Assembly (NCBI GenBank): GCA_003194525.1
Contig: NBIV01000001.1
Location: 806,001 to 870,000 of the forward strand
Direction: 5' to 3'
DNA: 64,000 nt
Source: Gracilariopsis chorda
Lineage: Eukaryota > Rhodophyta > Florideophyceae > Gracilariales > Gracilariaceae
In this document: positions 41,083-52,921 of the stretch, piece after piece
How positions within the stretch are numbered: position 1 is the stretch's first letter
Layout: every line of letters begins with the position of its first letter
The notes under the pieces: model-generated
Told to the model about the DNA's origin: nothing
The model's database searches: none
The model's input: only the letters and a program-made list of their open reading frames with translations
Program-made: the position numbers and the translations under genes

Positions 41083-42351
41083 TTATTTGATTGAACTGTG
41101 GTTCGTGCGAGCAACGCTTAGAAAGGATAGCTCATCAGTTTCAAGTTGGGTTTCTGAGGTTGGATTGACGCCCATATTGAGAAGCCAAGCTCTTCCGTTA
41201 TCGAGGTAGTATTGGAGAGAGTTGGGTGACTTCCATCTTCCATCTATCGCAATTTGTTGGACAGAGGTGCCCCGCAGGTATGAGTCAAGAGCTTTCCCGA
41301 TACGCGCAAAATGAGTTGTGATTCTCGCGTTCTTGAGGTTATACTTTTTCGCGATTGACTTGATCGTTTTGACGTATGCTGGGTAGGATAAGGTGCCAGA
41401 AATTCGCTGCTGCTGAGGGTATGCTGCATTCAGTAATTTGAGAAAGGCGATTACTTCATGCCATTGGACAGCCACAAACTGCAATTTGCCGGTTTTTCGG
41501 GATGTCTTGGCGTCCATTATGTTGATTCCGGCGGTTCCTTTTTCAAAGGCAAAAAGACGAATGTCTCCCGGGAAGGCCACATCATGCCACGTAAGCTTCA
41601 AGGCCTCCGCCACTCGGAGGCACGCAGCAAAGCTGATCAGCAGCACTGCTGCTGCACGAAATCCTTGCGTCAGTAACAGTTTCCATGCAAAGGCGAAACA
41701 CATTTGCTGTGTTAACGGGGCTGCTGGGATGATTAGTTTGAGGTGCTTCCAGCCGTTCAAGCTCCTCTGTGACATCCCTAGTTCGCTGCGGAGACATGGG
41801 TGCATAATGAGAAGCATACAGATGAGATTGGACATTTTTTGTCTCTGACTGGGGCGGCTGTCACTGATGAAACGTTCTTGGATGTAAGCTGCCAGGGGTT
41901 TATCCAGGGTGATGGCGTATGGCAGGCTTGCAATTTCGAAGTTCATGAAGTTCGAAAGGGCCGCAGTGTACTTAATCTGGGTGCTTTTGTTAATGGAGGC
42001 TGAAAGCAGAGGGTTTTATGCAAAGAACGCATCTCCAGGAACAAGAAAGTTAGTTTCAGCGGTCATTTGAGCCTCAAACGGCGCTGTGCTTAGCGCATGA
42101 AGAGAACTGTATTTTTGCTCTATTTCTCTCTGTGTTCTTGTTTGGTGATGTAACGGGACATAACGGTTCAGTATTGAGAGTGATTCAATATGGTGTTCGA
42201 TGTCTTCAAAGGTTGGTGGCGTCGGGGGAGAGTTTGTGAGGGCGACAGAAGGAACACGTTCCACTGGGTTTGTTTCACTAATCTTTTGCCGTCGGACGAG
42301 TTTTTGTCTTACAAACAGAGCGGAAAGAGAGAGATTCATGATTCTGTGCAC
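41083..42351 (-). pseudogene. Tyrosine recombinase (phage-integrase fold), one in-frame stop
   Basis: One frame with a single TAA at 42018-42016. The N-terminal part is polar; after the stop, INKSTQIKYTAALSNFM begins a SAM-like core-binding domain. The catalytic domain shows FAACLRVAEALKLTWHDV (first Arg), ITTHFARIGKALDSYL (HxxR), DGRWKSPNSLQYYL (Trp/His position and nucleophile Tyr), followed by ~40 residues. Such recombinases occur in Crypton DNA elements and in YR retrotransposons (DIRS, Ngaro, PAT, VIPER, TATE). Here it lies 278 bp upstream of a gag-like region and RT on the same strand, which favours a YR retroelement or two adjacent copies of one. Confidence 0.78.
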
Positions 42352-44008
42352 TGCTTAGGGGAGAAGTATAACTTGCAGCTGTGCTGTGCTGAGTTAATTT
42401 GCTTCTGGACCCGAAGATTGTGCTGTTATGCAGCAGGTAGAGGCAGAGTATGACAGGCAGTCAATGCAGGACATGTAGTTGGTCATAGATGCGGGCGGAG
42501 ACCTGGGGTTGGAAGGGTTGTTTGAAGTGTGGCAGGCCAATAAGGGCAGATTTGCAGGCAGCGAAGGGTGCTGCAACCAGCGTGGGAGCTTTGTTTGGCG
42601 GTAGGCACAAACGTGCAAGAGCATATGAGAGCGTTCGTCTTCAAGGGAAGGATCCTGGACAACCGCTAGAAAAGCCTCGAAGCCTGAAAACAGGCGCTGC
42701 AGTGGCAGGAAGCGTCTTGGGTCAAGCTCAACCCCAGTCGAAGCGGACAACGCAGCAGGGCAGGCAGCGCAGCAAAGAGAAGTGGGTTGCTCAAAAGAAG
42801 GGGCAGGCCAGCGCGAGGGTGTGTCTTAAAAACGAAGAGTGTACGCAAAAGTCGCGCTAGGAAGCGTCTAAGACCAAAATGGAAGGACGGCAGCACGACA
42901 AGGCGTCTTCCACAGCGCGGGAGCCGAAGCTTTTGCAACCAGGCGCCGGCTGGTGTCTCCGCAACAAACCAGATATGTATGCAAGGCAGCGCGAAGAAGC
43001 GCGTTGCGAGGAGCAGGAGCCGATGCTTTTGCGACCAGGCGCCGGCTGGCATCTGTGCGACGTGAGCAGCTGGCCGTCGCAGCTCGATCGGCTCCCACTG
43101 CTTCTTCCGCTGCCAAATAAATAATATTCTGTGGGCCTGGAATTGCCAGTATCATATGTAGCCCAGTGATTGTAGCATGGCTACTGATATGTGGTTTGTG
43201 GCTAAGGTATACGAGCAAGTGTTGTACCCTTCTCAATGGTTTAATTTGGGCCACCGAACGGTATTTTGAAAAACAATTCGCTTTACAGAGAAGGCATTCT
43301 TTATTACTTGATATGAATGACATCGGCTTCAAAATCTGATTATATTGGTGTGTCGAACATCAGATGAACACCACTCAGACAACAACAGCCTCCGGATCTG
43401 CCCTGGTCACTGACAACCAACTTCACCAGGGCTCGGTGTTAATTTAGGCCCCCCCTTCGCATCCAATTTCTACCACAACCGCCTCTCTCACTGCCTCTAA
43501 TATAAGCTGCGCACTAAACTTCAACGCAAGCAATGGCTTTTTCTTACGCCTTACGCGTCGGGACTATCACACCATCATTTGAAGCCAATGACGCCCAAAA
43601 CTCTCGTGCACGTTGAACCAAACGTTTTGCATCGCCACAAAAACTATTAAAACGTTGCTTCTCTTCCGCGCTCTTGCCTGAGCTTTACGAACTTAGAGCA
43701 GCAATTGACGTCGCGCTTCTCTTTCACCCAAATTTGCTACACGTTTGAGCTCGCCCTTTTTTGCACAACTTTCAGCTGCCTACTCCGCTCTCTCGTGGAT
43801 AATTATAAGCTGTTTGGCTTTCTTTCTCTTCTCCTCATGACGTGCCCTGTTTTTTGAGTTCTTTTTGGGCCTCAACCAATTTTCTACGTCCCATCTCCTC
43901 TCCGTGTGTCACCCATTTTCCAGCTGCACCAGCGTTATACAACACACTACTTTGCATTTTTCGCTTTTTCATTACCGGTGTAGCTTGTTTTCATTCGGAG
44001 TTTGCCCA
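42352..44008. other. Non-coding repeat-rich stretch, 1.7 kb
   Basis: No gene recognised. Two diverged direct repeats of ~60 bp occur at about 42918-42965 and 43015-43060 (both containing CCAGGCGCCGGCTGG). A further part (43380-43830) is T/C-rich and featureless. It separates the recombinase from the DDE_1 transposase remnant. Confidence 0.4.
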
Positions 44009-44586
44009 TCAGAATGCTGTTAACAGTCTCTTTTTTCTTGAGAGAACTTTTATTTCTTCAATCTTGCTCGACAGCTCTCTGCCCCCGGCTCTAATGTCCA
44101 TAATCCTATTGAAATTATCCTGGTCGCAGTGCCTTTTTCTCACCGACAATAACCGTGACGCAACTTTTGCATTCTCCAAGTGTTCTTTTTCTGCCTTAAC
44201 GCGGTTTGTTTGCTGGCCTTTGTACGTCTTGTATTTCTTAGCAAAATTCTGCTGGAATGGGAAGTTCTCTGTTACTTTGGAGGAAGCTTGCAGGAGTTCT
44301 AGAGTAATTTTTTGCCAGGCATATACGGTGCATGTGAGGTTGAAGTTAACCCTAGTCGTCCACACACAGCCTTGCTGATTGAATTCATCTCTCACAACCC
44401 GCATTAACTCATACAAGCGCTTGTTCATGAGTTGGTCATATGGTTGCAAGATGTGGGACGTAATTGTGGCGTTAATATCAGCCTCCATTTCATTCTGGAG
44501 GCAAAAGTCAATCGAGCCGAGGTGTTTTCTGGATTAGTGGCCATCTCGGAACAAAAGGAACGTCTCTGTATCTACCAGGTGTTGTC

Positions 44587-45511
44587 TGTTGAGCAAAACC
44601 CTCTGAAAAGAGTTCGCTTACCGGATGTCCGGGGTCCGCCCTCTATGGAGGTGAATACAGCGGAAGAGCCCTCTGCCCGTACTCAGTGCGGTGCACGCCG
44701 GGTGTAAGACCAGAAACGGTTACTGGATATACCTGCAGAGGTGAGGGACCAAGGGATAGTAAGACCAACAGGGAATTGGGGAAACCCCGGAAAAGAGGGG
44801 GAAAAGTGATACGGAAAAGGGATACCGTAGGACGGTGAACGCTCGTGGGAGAGCACAACCCAGAGCGGAGCAGCGGACCGTGCGACAAGCGGTGACAGGT
44901 CCGTAGGCGGAGCGACAACGATAAGGAACAACGAAATAATACCCTATACAGGGGTGGAAACCGATCACAGTCCCAGGACAATCCGTACTTCCGAATGATA
45001 AGTAGAACCAATAGATGGAGCTTCCTACAGAACGCTGAGGGGTAGACGCACCAAAACCAGCCGAGGTTACCCTCCGCGAGGAGTAGTGAACCTACGTAGG
45101 TGAACACGACTATAACCCGGCCTTCGGGAGGAAGACGCGACTCAGTTACCTTTTACTGTAGGGGAGGTCAGTTGAGGCCAACCTCACCTAAGTAGGCTCT
45201 ACTGAAATAAACTAAAACAATTAATTAATATGTTGCACACCTTACGAGGTCCATACACCTGGTCAACCCACTGTCAGGGTGCCTCGCACGGCTGTGCCAC
45301 CAACATCCACCTGCCAGGTGTCCACACAGTACAGTATACCACCTGTACCCAGTTCCAATGCCCGATACACCGGTGAAGGTACCCATTATCGACTGTGCCA
45401 AATCAACCCAAAACAGGGGGTACTTCATAACCATAGCCACGTCACCTTACGGGGTAATACATTCTATATGAATGTCTTCACCACCGATAATATCGGTTCC
45501 ATTGCTCCACA
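44587..45511 (-). mobile_element. Solo LTR, copy C (diverged, reverse orientation)
   Basis: 925 bp with ends TGTTGAGCAA and TTGCTCCACA (inverted, TG..CA) and a 5-bp direct repeat TTGTC on both sides (44582-44586, 45512-45516). Its inner sequence resembles the reverse complement of copies A and B: AATCAACCCAAAACAGG, CACCGATAATATCGG and CCCTATACAGGG all have counterparts. It interrupts the DDE_1 transposase remnant. Confidence 0.78.
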
Positions 45512-46072
45512 TTGTCGATCAGTGTGCTGCACTTGTTGGACAAACGCGTGGAAAGCAGGCCCTTCCATTGAACCATCGCCGGTAACAGCAACGCACCCAT
45601 TGCGGGAAACCAATTTGGTTTGGTGAACTCTTCAATGATTCCCCTGGGATCTTCGGTAAACTTACCAGTCGCAGGAGGGTACCAATCACTTCTTTTTCGT
45701 TTTCCCGCGACAATGAAGAAAGGAGGGGTCAAAACGCCGGCAGTAGAGGCGGCTGTAACAGCAGTTATGTGTTTGATAGCGCCATATGTCAATTTCACTC
45801 CTAGATGACCCCTTTTTTACTGTCTCCTGCCATAAACGCTTTTTCCTATTTGCCAAACGTGCAGTCTACCGCAGTCTAGTCTACGTTCCAGACTCTGTTT
45901 ACATTGAGGAGAATCCCAGGATGTTTGAGCTGAATTTCATCACGGGTGGCAAAAAAGGTATCAATATGGGCGTAGGTTTCGGCAGCAAGCTTCACATGTT
46001 CCTTGGTTTCCACTCGTTTGTATGTGATGTCGTTGTTTTGGGCTCGACATGTCCGTACGACTTCATCACTAG

Positions 46073-46204
46073 GGATATTGGTTTTGTATCCTTTTCCATC
46101 GTCCACAGCTATACGGGGATACCGGTTTTGTATCCTTTTTTACCGTCCCGAGCTATACGGGGATACCGGTTTTGTATCCTTTTCTACCATCCGCAGCTAT
46201 ACGG
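46073..46204. repeat. Three tandem 44-bp repeats
   Basis: Units at 46073, 46117 and 46161, each GGATACCGGTTTTGTATCC plus TTTTYTACC..GCAGCTATACGG. The unit is not a multiple of three and lies in the transposase pseudogene, so it probably expanded after inactivation. Confidence 0.85.
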
Positions 46205-46948
46205 GAAAGAACATGCTTAAAATGAGCATTCCCAACCGCAAACTCGCGTGATGAAGTGGTTTCCAGTCTCGCGTTGATGAGTACAGCTTCTTCGTGTCTT
46301 ATATAACTCGCAGTCTACCCGTGGTTATGGTGCTGGTTGAACGGGATAGAAGTGCTGTGTTATTTGTTGTTACACATTTGTTTAGACGCTGAGTAGTGCT
46401 CCGAGCTACGCCTGTTGCGCGAGAGGTTGTACGAATTGACGTGACTTCTTTTAATAGTTTGACTGCTGGCACACGAGAGGCAGCATGCACTTTAAGTCGC
46501 AGGACTCTCCATTTGTGACCAGCAGCTTGTCGCCTCATAGACGGAGGCATTTGCTCGCAAATTATGGTGAGACCTTGAGTTGTAGTACGATTTTGTTTGA
46601 GGCTGGGTGCAGCGCAGTAACGTGTGTACAGGAATCCGCTGAATTGTTCAATGAACACTTCAGTGGATTCCTAGCATGAAAGCGGGCGCTAAATTGTTTC
46701 AGATACGCAAAGGTAGGGTGTTTTGGTGCAAATCGTAATGGCAGGAAACTTCCCAAAATATGCCCTCAACCCAAGTTAAGCCGTTGAAAAGGGTAGGTTG
46801 TTGCAGTTCTTAGCAAACCCCCGCACTATTAGGTATTAATGTAGGCGTGTTCTTAAAAGAAAGAGAGATCTTAGTCAGTACAGAGAACGCTTAATCCAAG
46901 AAACCCTTCACATCTGCTGAAATCCCGGCAGAGATAGGTCAGTAAGAT

Positions 46949-48370
46949 TTGACTGATTATGAAATAGGTTTGGAAAATTTGGGTTCTGGTTGCTTGGATA
47001 CATATTTTGGTTTTGCATCTCAGGACTTTTTGCAGACATCTCAAAGCTGTTACATTCACAGGTCGTCACCGCAACCACTTGTTCGCCTTGGTACCGAGTG
47101 CAAACTTTATGAACTTTTGCGCCTCCTGCTCCCTTTCTCAAAGCCTCTCAGGGTTCTCCCACACTAGCTACTTGCCCAGGACCTTTCCGTTCCCCTCTTT
47201 GCTTTCGAAAGGCTTTGTACTTTCCGTTCTGAGTCACACGCTTTGTCTCGCTACTGGTCCCTGTATTTTGTCTCGCTGAAATTAACTCCAACACAAGGAA
47301 GCATGTTCTCCTCCCTCAAAATTCCAGTTGGTACGTATGAATGTAGTTTGTCTATGGGGTGGGGCGGATGCAGATCTGTCGTGGTCGAGAGACCATCTCT
47401 TTGCTCCAGATGCCATGGTTCCGGATTAGGCAAGGGCTGCTATAGCTACATCTTATCAGTACCGGACAATACATCTGTTCTTGCGCAGTCACAAACGAAT
47501 TGTCGTAAGAAGAGATCTTGCTCCTCGTTTGTAATGGAGATAAATGAAGCACCTAAAGGAGCACTATCGTTTTATCTGTTCAGAGAGGAGTTTCTCTGCT
47601 AATCACAGCCCACAAACAATGCAGAGGGTGCATAAACTTGTCTTCTGGGCTATAAGGACTCTTTTTTCCTAAAGAAGCTGTCTGAAACGATTTGTAGAAA
47701 GTACTTGCCAAGATTTTGTTCAGATGCAAGAACTGTAGTGCCATTTCTTTAGAAGTTTTGGGCACAGACTTCAACAATAACCCTGGAACTTTTTGAGGAT
47801 AGTCTCAATGAAAGTGATGTACTCCCCATTTACTGTATCTTAGACGATGAAGACCAAAATATGGGGTATATTGGTGCCTAAGAGGACGTCGAGCACAGTC
47901 TGGAAGGTGCCCGTGGTATTCCACCCTTTGAAAAGTATTTCGTCCAGAACGTGATCACTGTATTCGACAGTGGAGTTCGAGGCACCGCTTCTTACTGCCA
48001 CTGTGTGCTGTTCCTTCTGGGCGAGAGCCATGGAATTGTTCAGAGAACTACAGTACTTTCGTCACAAGGAATTCGGCTCGTTCGAATCCCGCCTGAGTGT
48101 TTATCATTCGGACGATTGGAAGGTTATTATGCTCCGAACAGCATGAAGCACTACCATGGGTTCCAGGAGTTGGGTTTCTTCTTATGGCTTGATCACCCTT
48201 ATTATGAGAAATGACCTCCTCCATTAGATGAAGACTTTTTATATCTACATTGGGTGGCTACCGCGTTCAGAAATCCGTCGAAAGTTCACGTTGATATTCC
48301 GCTCATAAGATTGGCATTTCTTCCTGCACTACGAGAAAAAAGCAGAACAAGTTACACTTGTTCGTGGGTT
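46949..48370 (+). pseudogene. Unidentified decayed ORF with about six in-frame stops
   Basis: A single plus-strand frame stays protein-like for ~470 codons from 46949, interrupted by isolated stops (about 47165, 47600, 47634, 47748, 47878, 48212). Better-looking parts include ITLELFEDSLNESDVLPIYC, GARGIPPFEKYFVQNVITVF and YYAPNSMKHYHGFQELGFF. No family recognised. It converges on the CXC-domain ORF. Stops are fewer than chance would give, supporting a dead gene, probably of a transposon. Confidence 0.35.
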
Positions 48371-48449
48371 CTTTGAAGGCCTTTTACATCAGTTGCGAAA
48401 GGTGGCGAGGAACAACATAGTAGAATGTTGTTAGAATGTAGAATGGATG

Positions 48450-49043
48450 TCATTCATAGATTGTGTTTAGCAGTTCTGCGACGTCAAATTCCGAGGCCAT
48501 ACGCGATTGTATATTTTTCACGTTACTTAGCATGAGCTCTCTCTCGTCGAAGCGGCTAGAATCCAATGATTCAATAAATGATACTTCCATTTCATCCATG
48601 TCGTTATCCTCATCCTCGCTTCCCTCCCTTGGCTTACCTTCCATAAGGCTGAGCTGAACTTCAGTTACCTTCTTCTGGAATTTTTGAGTGTCGCATTCGC
48701 ATCCTATACATTTGACGCCGCGTTTCACACAATAACACTGCCTTGTAGTGCAGCCCCCTTTACACTTACACCTCCCTAGTAGTTCTCTCATTGCCTTCCT
48801 GAACACTTTAATATCCTCCTGTCATTCCAGGAGTAGCTCCCCATCACTCGTAAAGCCAGACTCAGCATCGCACACCCCGACCACCCTAGGAGACAGATCA
48901 TCGTTCTCTGCTTTAACCCAATACTTAAAACCAATGTGCTTCACTCTCTTTGTCTGATTCACAACATGACCACCATGATCCGGAGGCGGAACGAGATCTT
49001 TTAACGACTTCAATTGATCAGCAAAGCATCGTCTAACATCCAA
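48450..49043 (-). pseudogene. CXC (tesmin/TSO1-type) Cys-rich ORF with one in-frame TGA
   Basis: One frame from 49043 to 48450 with a TGA at 48824-48822. After the TGA it encodes GRCKCKGGCTTRQCYCVKRG followed by VKCIGCEC: a nine-Cys CXC motif that binds zinc and DNA. An acidic helical tail follows (SEDEDNDMDEMEVS). The part before the stop (KDLVPPPDHGGHVVNQTKRV.., KYWVKAENDDLS) is unrecognised. No ATG opens the frame. Single CXC repeats of this kind are common in transposon proteins; host tesmin/LIN54 proteins have two. Confidence 0.6.
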
Positions 49044-49684
49044 GCACTAATAGATACATTCAACATACCATTCATTGAGAAGCAAGCTCTTAGTAGGGCG
49101 CTGGAGATTGTAGTAGAATGCCACATCTTTTGGTCAAACGGGGTAGTAGTCTACTAGGGGGTAGTAGCGGCAGAGAGCCAACAACTGGGGTGACAATCCA
49201 CTGGGTTCACTAGTGATGCGGGCACCAACTGGCAGCGAGGCGCAATGGGCGGCCGCTATCTCAAGTCCCTACAGGTCGGGAGAATGGTAGCGATGGCTTG
49301 GAGGCCTTTGGAGTCCTACTGGCTGCATATGGCGGCAAGAAGACGGTGAGGGTGCTTGTCTTTACACTTCAGAGATCGGCGGCACTCGAGCCAGCCTATA
49401 TGGCTGGCAAGGCGCTCTGACCTCCGGACACTATCCTAACAAATTAAATAAAATTAGCTACATAATAAAACCTATGGCCACAGTGCCTTGGCACTCGCAC
49501 TGTCCCCTCTTATCTCCTGCATAAGCACCCAGCTTGGCCACGTGGAGTATTTCGGCCAGCAATGTTCTGACCTCTGCCAACCCAGCCCCATGGTTACCTC
49601 ACCACTGCATCTGCCCAATGGTCATTCTCCTACAGAGATTGCGATTGTCAAAACCAGCTGCAGACCACTCTTCCTACAGTTCCT
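49044..49684. other. Non-coding stretch, 0.64 kb
   Basis: No gene recognised. TTCCT at 49680-49684 is the left target duplication of solo LTR B. Confidence 0.4.
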
Positions 49685-50509
49685 CGAAGTGCAACGCCCT
49701 CAGGGAGGGATTCTGGGTACTTGAACGCTTTCCCGATATTATCGGTTGTGTAGTGTGTATATGAACTACGCCCCACAATGGTGGGTATGGACACGTGGGA
49801 CACGGTTTTGGGTCAATCGGCGGTTGGCCACAGTAGTGGATGTTGCCACGAAATGTGGAGTATTTTAGTTAATATTATTTATTGTTTTCACACCCATTTC
49901 TGGGAAGCTAGTACTTAGTGCGACGGCGCACTGCCGTCGCACCAGTAAACCTTCCCCAACAAGGGACCCCAACCTGGGGAATTGGCTCTAGTTGTTGCCG
50001 CTTGCGCGCGTACTCTACTCCTCCTTGGAGGGAAACGCCGTAAACCACGGGACATCTAACCCCCTTGCACATCTAAAGGGACCCATCACTGGGAGTATAA
50101 TTGTTCCAATTGCATTGGTGTTTCGCCCTGTATAGGGATATTGTTACCGTCATCGCCGTTCGTCCCCGTCGCTTTCGCGACTCACTTCGCCCTCTTTTTC
50201 TCCTCTTCGCCCTTCCTTTTTCCCCTTTTTAGGGTAGCACCTCCCGCTATCCGCGGCCCTCGTGTGCGCATCCGCTCACACACCCCCACTTACGTGGAAA
50301 CATACCTCTACTGAGGATCACACCCCGCTCACGCGGATACCGATTCTTTGCCTTCACCTCCCTGCGCGAGTCGCGACAGGTGTCCCTGGTCTTACAAACC
50401 GGCTTCGCCGTGACACCTCTGGGAGGGCTCTACCCAACTGGGTTCACCTCGTGAGAGGAAGATCCCGAACGTCTTTCGGTGTTTTTCCCCTTTGGGGCAT
50501 TGCACCACA
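49685..50509 (+). mobile_element. Solo LTR, copy B
   Basis: 825 bp, near-identical to copy A over its whole length, ending GGGCATTGCACCACA. The first bases are CGAAGTGCAAC instead of TGTAGTGCAAC, so the left end is mutated. TTCCT flanks it on both sides (49680-49684 and 50510-50514). No internal region adjoins it. Confidence 0.82.
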
Positions 50510-50867
50510 TTCCTCCTTACGTGAACTGTTGGCAAGGGTTCTGAACGCATGCCTCTCCAAGTATGCAAGAAGAGTGAGCAAATACAATGACTCAGTTTCA
50601 TGCTTTTCACCAATGCGTTGCAAGAAAGGTACATGTCTTTCGCATGCCCTGAAGTAGTTGAAGTGCGAAATGCCATACGTATCGGCTGGTAAATCACAAC
50701 TGACCATCACGTACGAGCGTGCGAGCATGTTTTGGGTTATGCCTTTCTCCAAAAGAGTGGCAGTAAATGCGTCCAAATTAATAACGCTTTCACCGAGTAC
50801 ATGTATCACATTCATGTTACCCATGCATGGAGCGAGTACTAGAATGATAGTGACATCAGTGTTTTTG

Positions 50868-51087
50868 AAAACGATGACGTACCCACTCCTTCTCTACAAG
50901 TTCATTCGAACTGTTGTGCAGAGAGATAAGCCGGTAGTTCTAATTTTAGATGGCCATAGTTTAACTCAGAGCGCTTTGAGTGGCTTGAAGTATGCGAAGG
51001 CGCTAATATCAAGGTCATAAAGCTTCCTGGTACCATAACTCACTTTTTTCAGCCCTCTGATAAGGCTGTGAACAAGACTTTCTAGTT
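50868..51087 (+). pseudogene. DDE_1 transposase fragment, second copy
   Basis: TYPLLLYKFIRTVVQRDKPV then VVLILDGHS (second Asp of the DDE_1 triad) up to a stop at 51018, then in another frame NIKVIKLPGTITHFFQPSDK (the T-H-x-x-Q-P-x-D block) to 51087. Same family as the remnant at 44-46.6 kb but on the opposite strand. The 5' part is missing or unrecognisable between LTR B and 50868. Confidence 0.65.
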
Positions 51088-52235
51088 GTGCATAAGTAAG
51101 ACTTGATAAGCATTGATGGGACAGTGTGACATTTTAAAATCCAACGTTGCAGTGAAAGTGAAGATGGGCAACGCCGAACTTCGCGGCATTACCCCGCCCG
51201 TGGCTTGGAAAGCATTTAGAGAAGCCTGAATGTGGCTGATGGATTACCTGTTTATGGAACCATTTACTAAACAGATTTATTCTAACAACGCCCAAAAGAT
51301 GTTGGAGAGTGGGTGCCAAACTGACTGCGATACGTTGAATCTTCACAATCTTTTGTTTTCCACAAGCAGCACTCTAGTCGCAATCTTGTATCACAAATTA
51401 ATTTCATGACACTTTCTGGCTCTCTTGCGTCTTTAGTGCTTGCTTAGATTACGCTTCTTATTCACTATTAGTTTCATTTTAATCAGTTTCTGCACGAACG
51501 CATTACGTCTATCCACGCTGCAAACAAACCCTAAATGCCAAAAAAAGTAATTGGATCCGGAATCCCGGCTGGATTGTTAACTATTAGAAATATGCGAGTC
51601 AAATTGGCTTCAATGGAGAGCATTAAAGCAAGTAATGAAGCGAAAGCGTCTGTTTGTAGTTTTTCTAGAGAGAGTGCCGCCACTAACAATGCAATCGAGC
51701 CGCGAGCCGATCAACACAACTGTAGAAGGAATCTAGATGAGAATAAAGTATAACGTGGTAATGATATTCCAATTGCGCTGTGGCGCACACGCCTGAAACG
51801 ATTTGAGGCTAGTAGAGCCATTTTTTGCAAAATTAGACTTCAATCGTAACGCCGCAAAAGCGTTGGTGAGGCGAGGCTCTCTGAACAACGTGATATGCAT
51901 TTGTGTTCAGAAGGCACCGCTTTAAATGTTGTCCCTCAGTGTAAACAGTGTTTTTGTTTTCGTGTCTCATGGCAGCAGAATCTTAGATTTTAGCCATGTT
52001 TTTGACGATTTCCAGCCTCTTGTTAAGTGCTTCAAATTGCGCCGGTGAGAGGGTTAAGAGTTTTAGACAACACCTCAAAGGAACGTAAAGAGGGCAAAGC
52101 GAACCCTGCATCCATTACTTCGGCCTGCCAACCACGCCAATCACAGGGCTTCTTTCTAAGGACCTGGCAACTATCTCGGAGTTTAGAATCTTGTAATTGA
52201 GTAAAATATACAAACACTATGGTCAGCAATGCTGA

Positions 52236-52269
<34 letters not shown>

Positions 52270-52921
52270 TGCGTTGTCCTCCAAATTTACGGTAATTGCA
52301 TGCTTTCACGCGCTCACTTCTCTCTTCAGTCAAGCTAGTCCCCGCCACTCTTGGTAAAGCGATGTTCTCGTACTTGTTACAGGACGGGGAGCACGCTTCC
52401 TCCTCGGATGCGCTTTTGCTTCCAGCTATCCTTTTACCCCGTGTTACCAGATGTACTGAGTGCCGCGTAGGCTCATCTTCGTCGTGAATATACTTTTCAT
52501 CCTCACAGGAATGTACTTGGCGCCGTCAGAAAAAGAAGCTCCTTGATAACCCCTCGCAATCTCTGGGCGGATCAATATCTTCCTTCCTGGTAAGAACCAC
52601 TTGTTACGTTCCTAAGATCCCTAGCTAGAAACTAAGAAGCCCAAATCACGCGTGGTGACTGGAGTAAAATCCCTACCTACCAAGATTCAGTGCGCTCCTG
52701 GACCTCGTCTACTCCATATTCCATCAAACCCCGGCTTCAAGGTTTACTATCTTCCCCCTGTAATCGCATCGCGTCCTTCCACCCTAGGCCGTCCCGAATT
52801 CCCATTCAAGGAGTGCCGCTTTTTTGAGAACCAAATGCCCTGACGAGCCCCCACCAACTTACATTACCCGACCGACACGAGACCGATCTTCCCCTTATAG
52901 ATCCCACTCCCAGTTCGCGCA
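51088..52921. other. Non-coding stretch, 1.8 kb, with a GTTCGT microsatellite
   Basis: No gene recognised. A (GTTCGT) hexamer repeat of five to six units is at 52237-52270. A 72-codon ORF at 51535-51753 has a helical segment but no domain. The last ~250 bp should hold the promoter of the DCAF4-like gene. Confidence 0.4.

Larger units (their letters stand above)
44009..46658 (-). pseudogene. DDE_1 (pogo/Jerky-like) transposase, decayed and split by a solo LTR
   Basis: Read 5' to 3' on the minus strand: a helix-turn-helix start at 46658-46299 (AVKLLKEVTSIRTTSRATGV); LNVNRVWNVD near 45880 (the NVDE block with the first Asp); HITAVTAASTAGVLTPPFFI at 45790-45730; solo LTR C (44587-45511); FLLFRDGH just beyond it (second Asp) with a stop after DGH; and ITSHILQPYDQLMNKRLYEL at 44460-44400, the T-H-x-x-Q-P-x-D block of DDE_1. 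Several frameshifts and stops separate the parts. This is a Tc1/mariner-superfamily cut-and-paste transposase, long dead. Confidence 0.78.

Noticed and set aside
42489..43052. Open frames on both strands near diverged direct repeats
   Set aside because: Their repeated segments come from the DNA repeat; no domain and poor composition.
48070..48095. GTTCGAATCCC (tRNA B-box-like)
   Set aside because: Flanking bases do not form a T stem and no A box or acceptor pairing is visible.
50444..50824. 126-codon minus-strand ORF beside solo LTR B
   Set aside because: Part of it lies in the LTR; the rest has no recognisable domain, so coding status is undecided.
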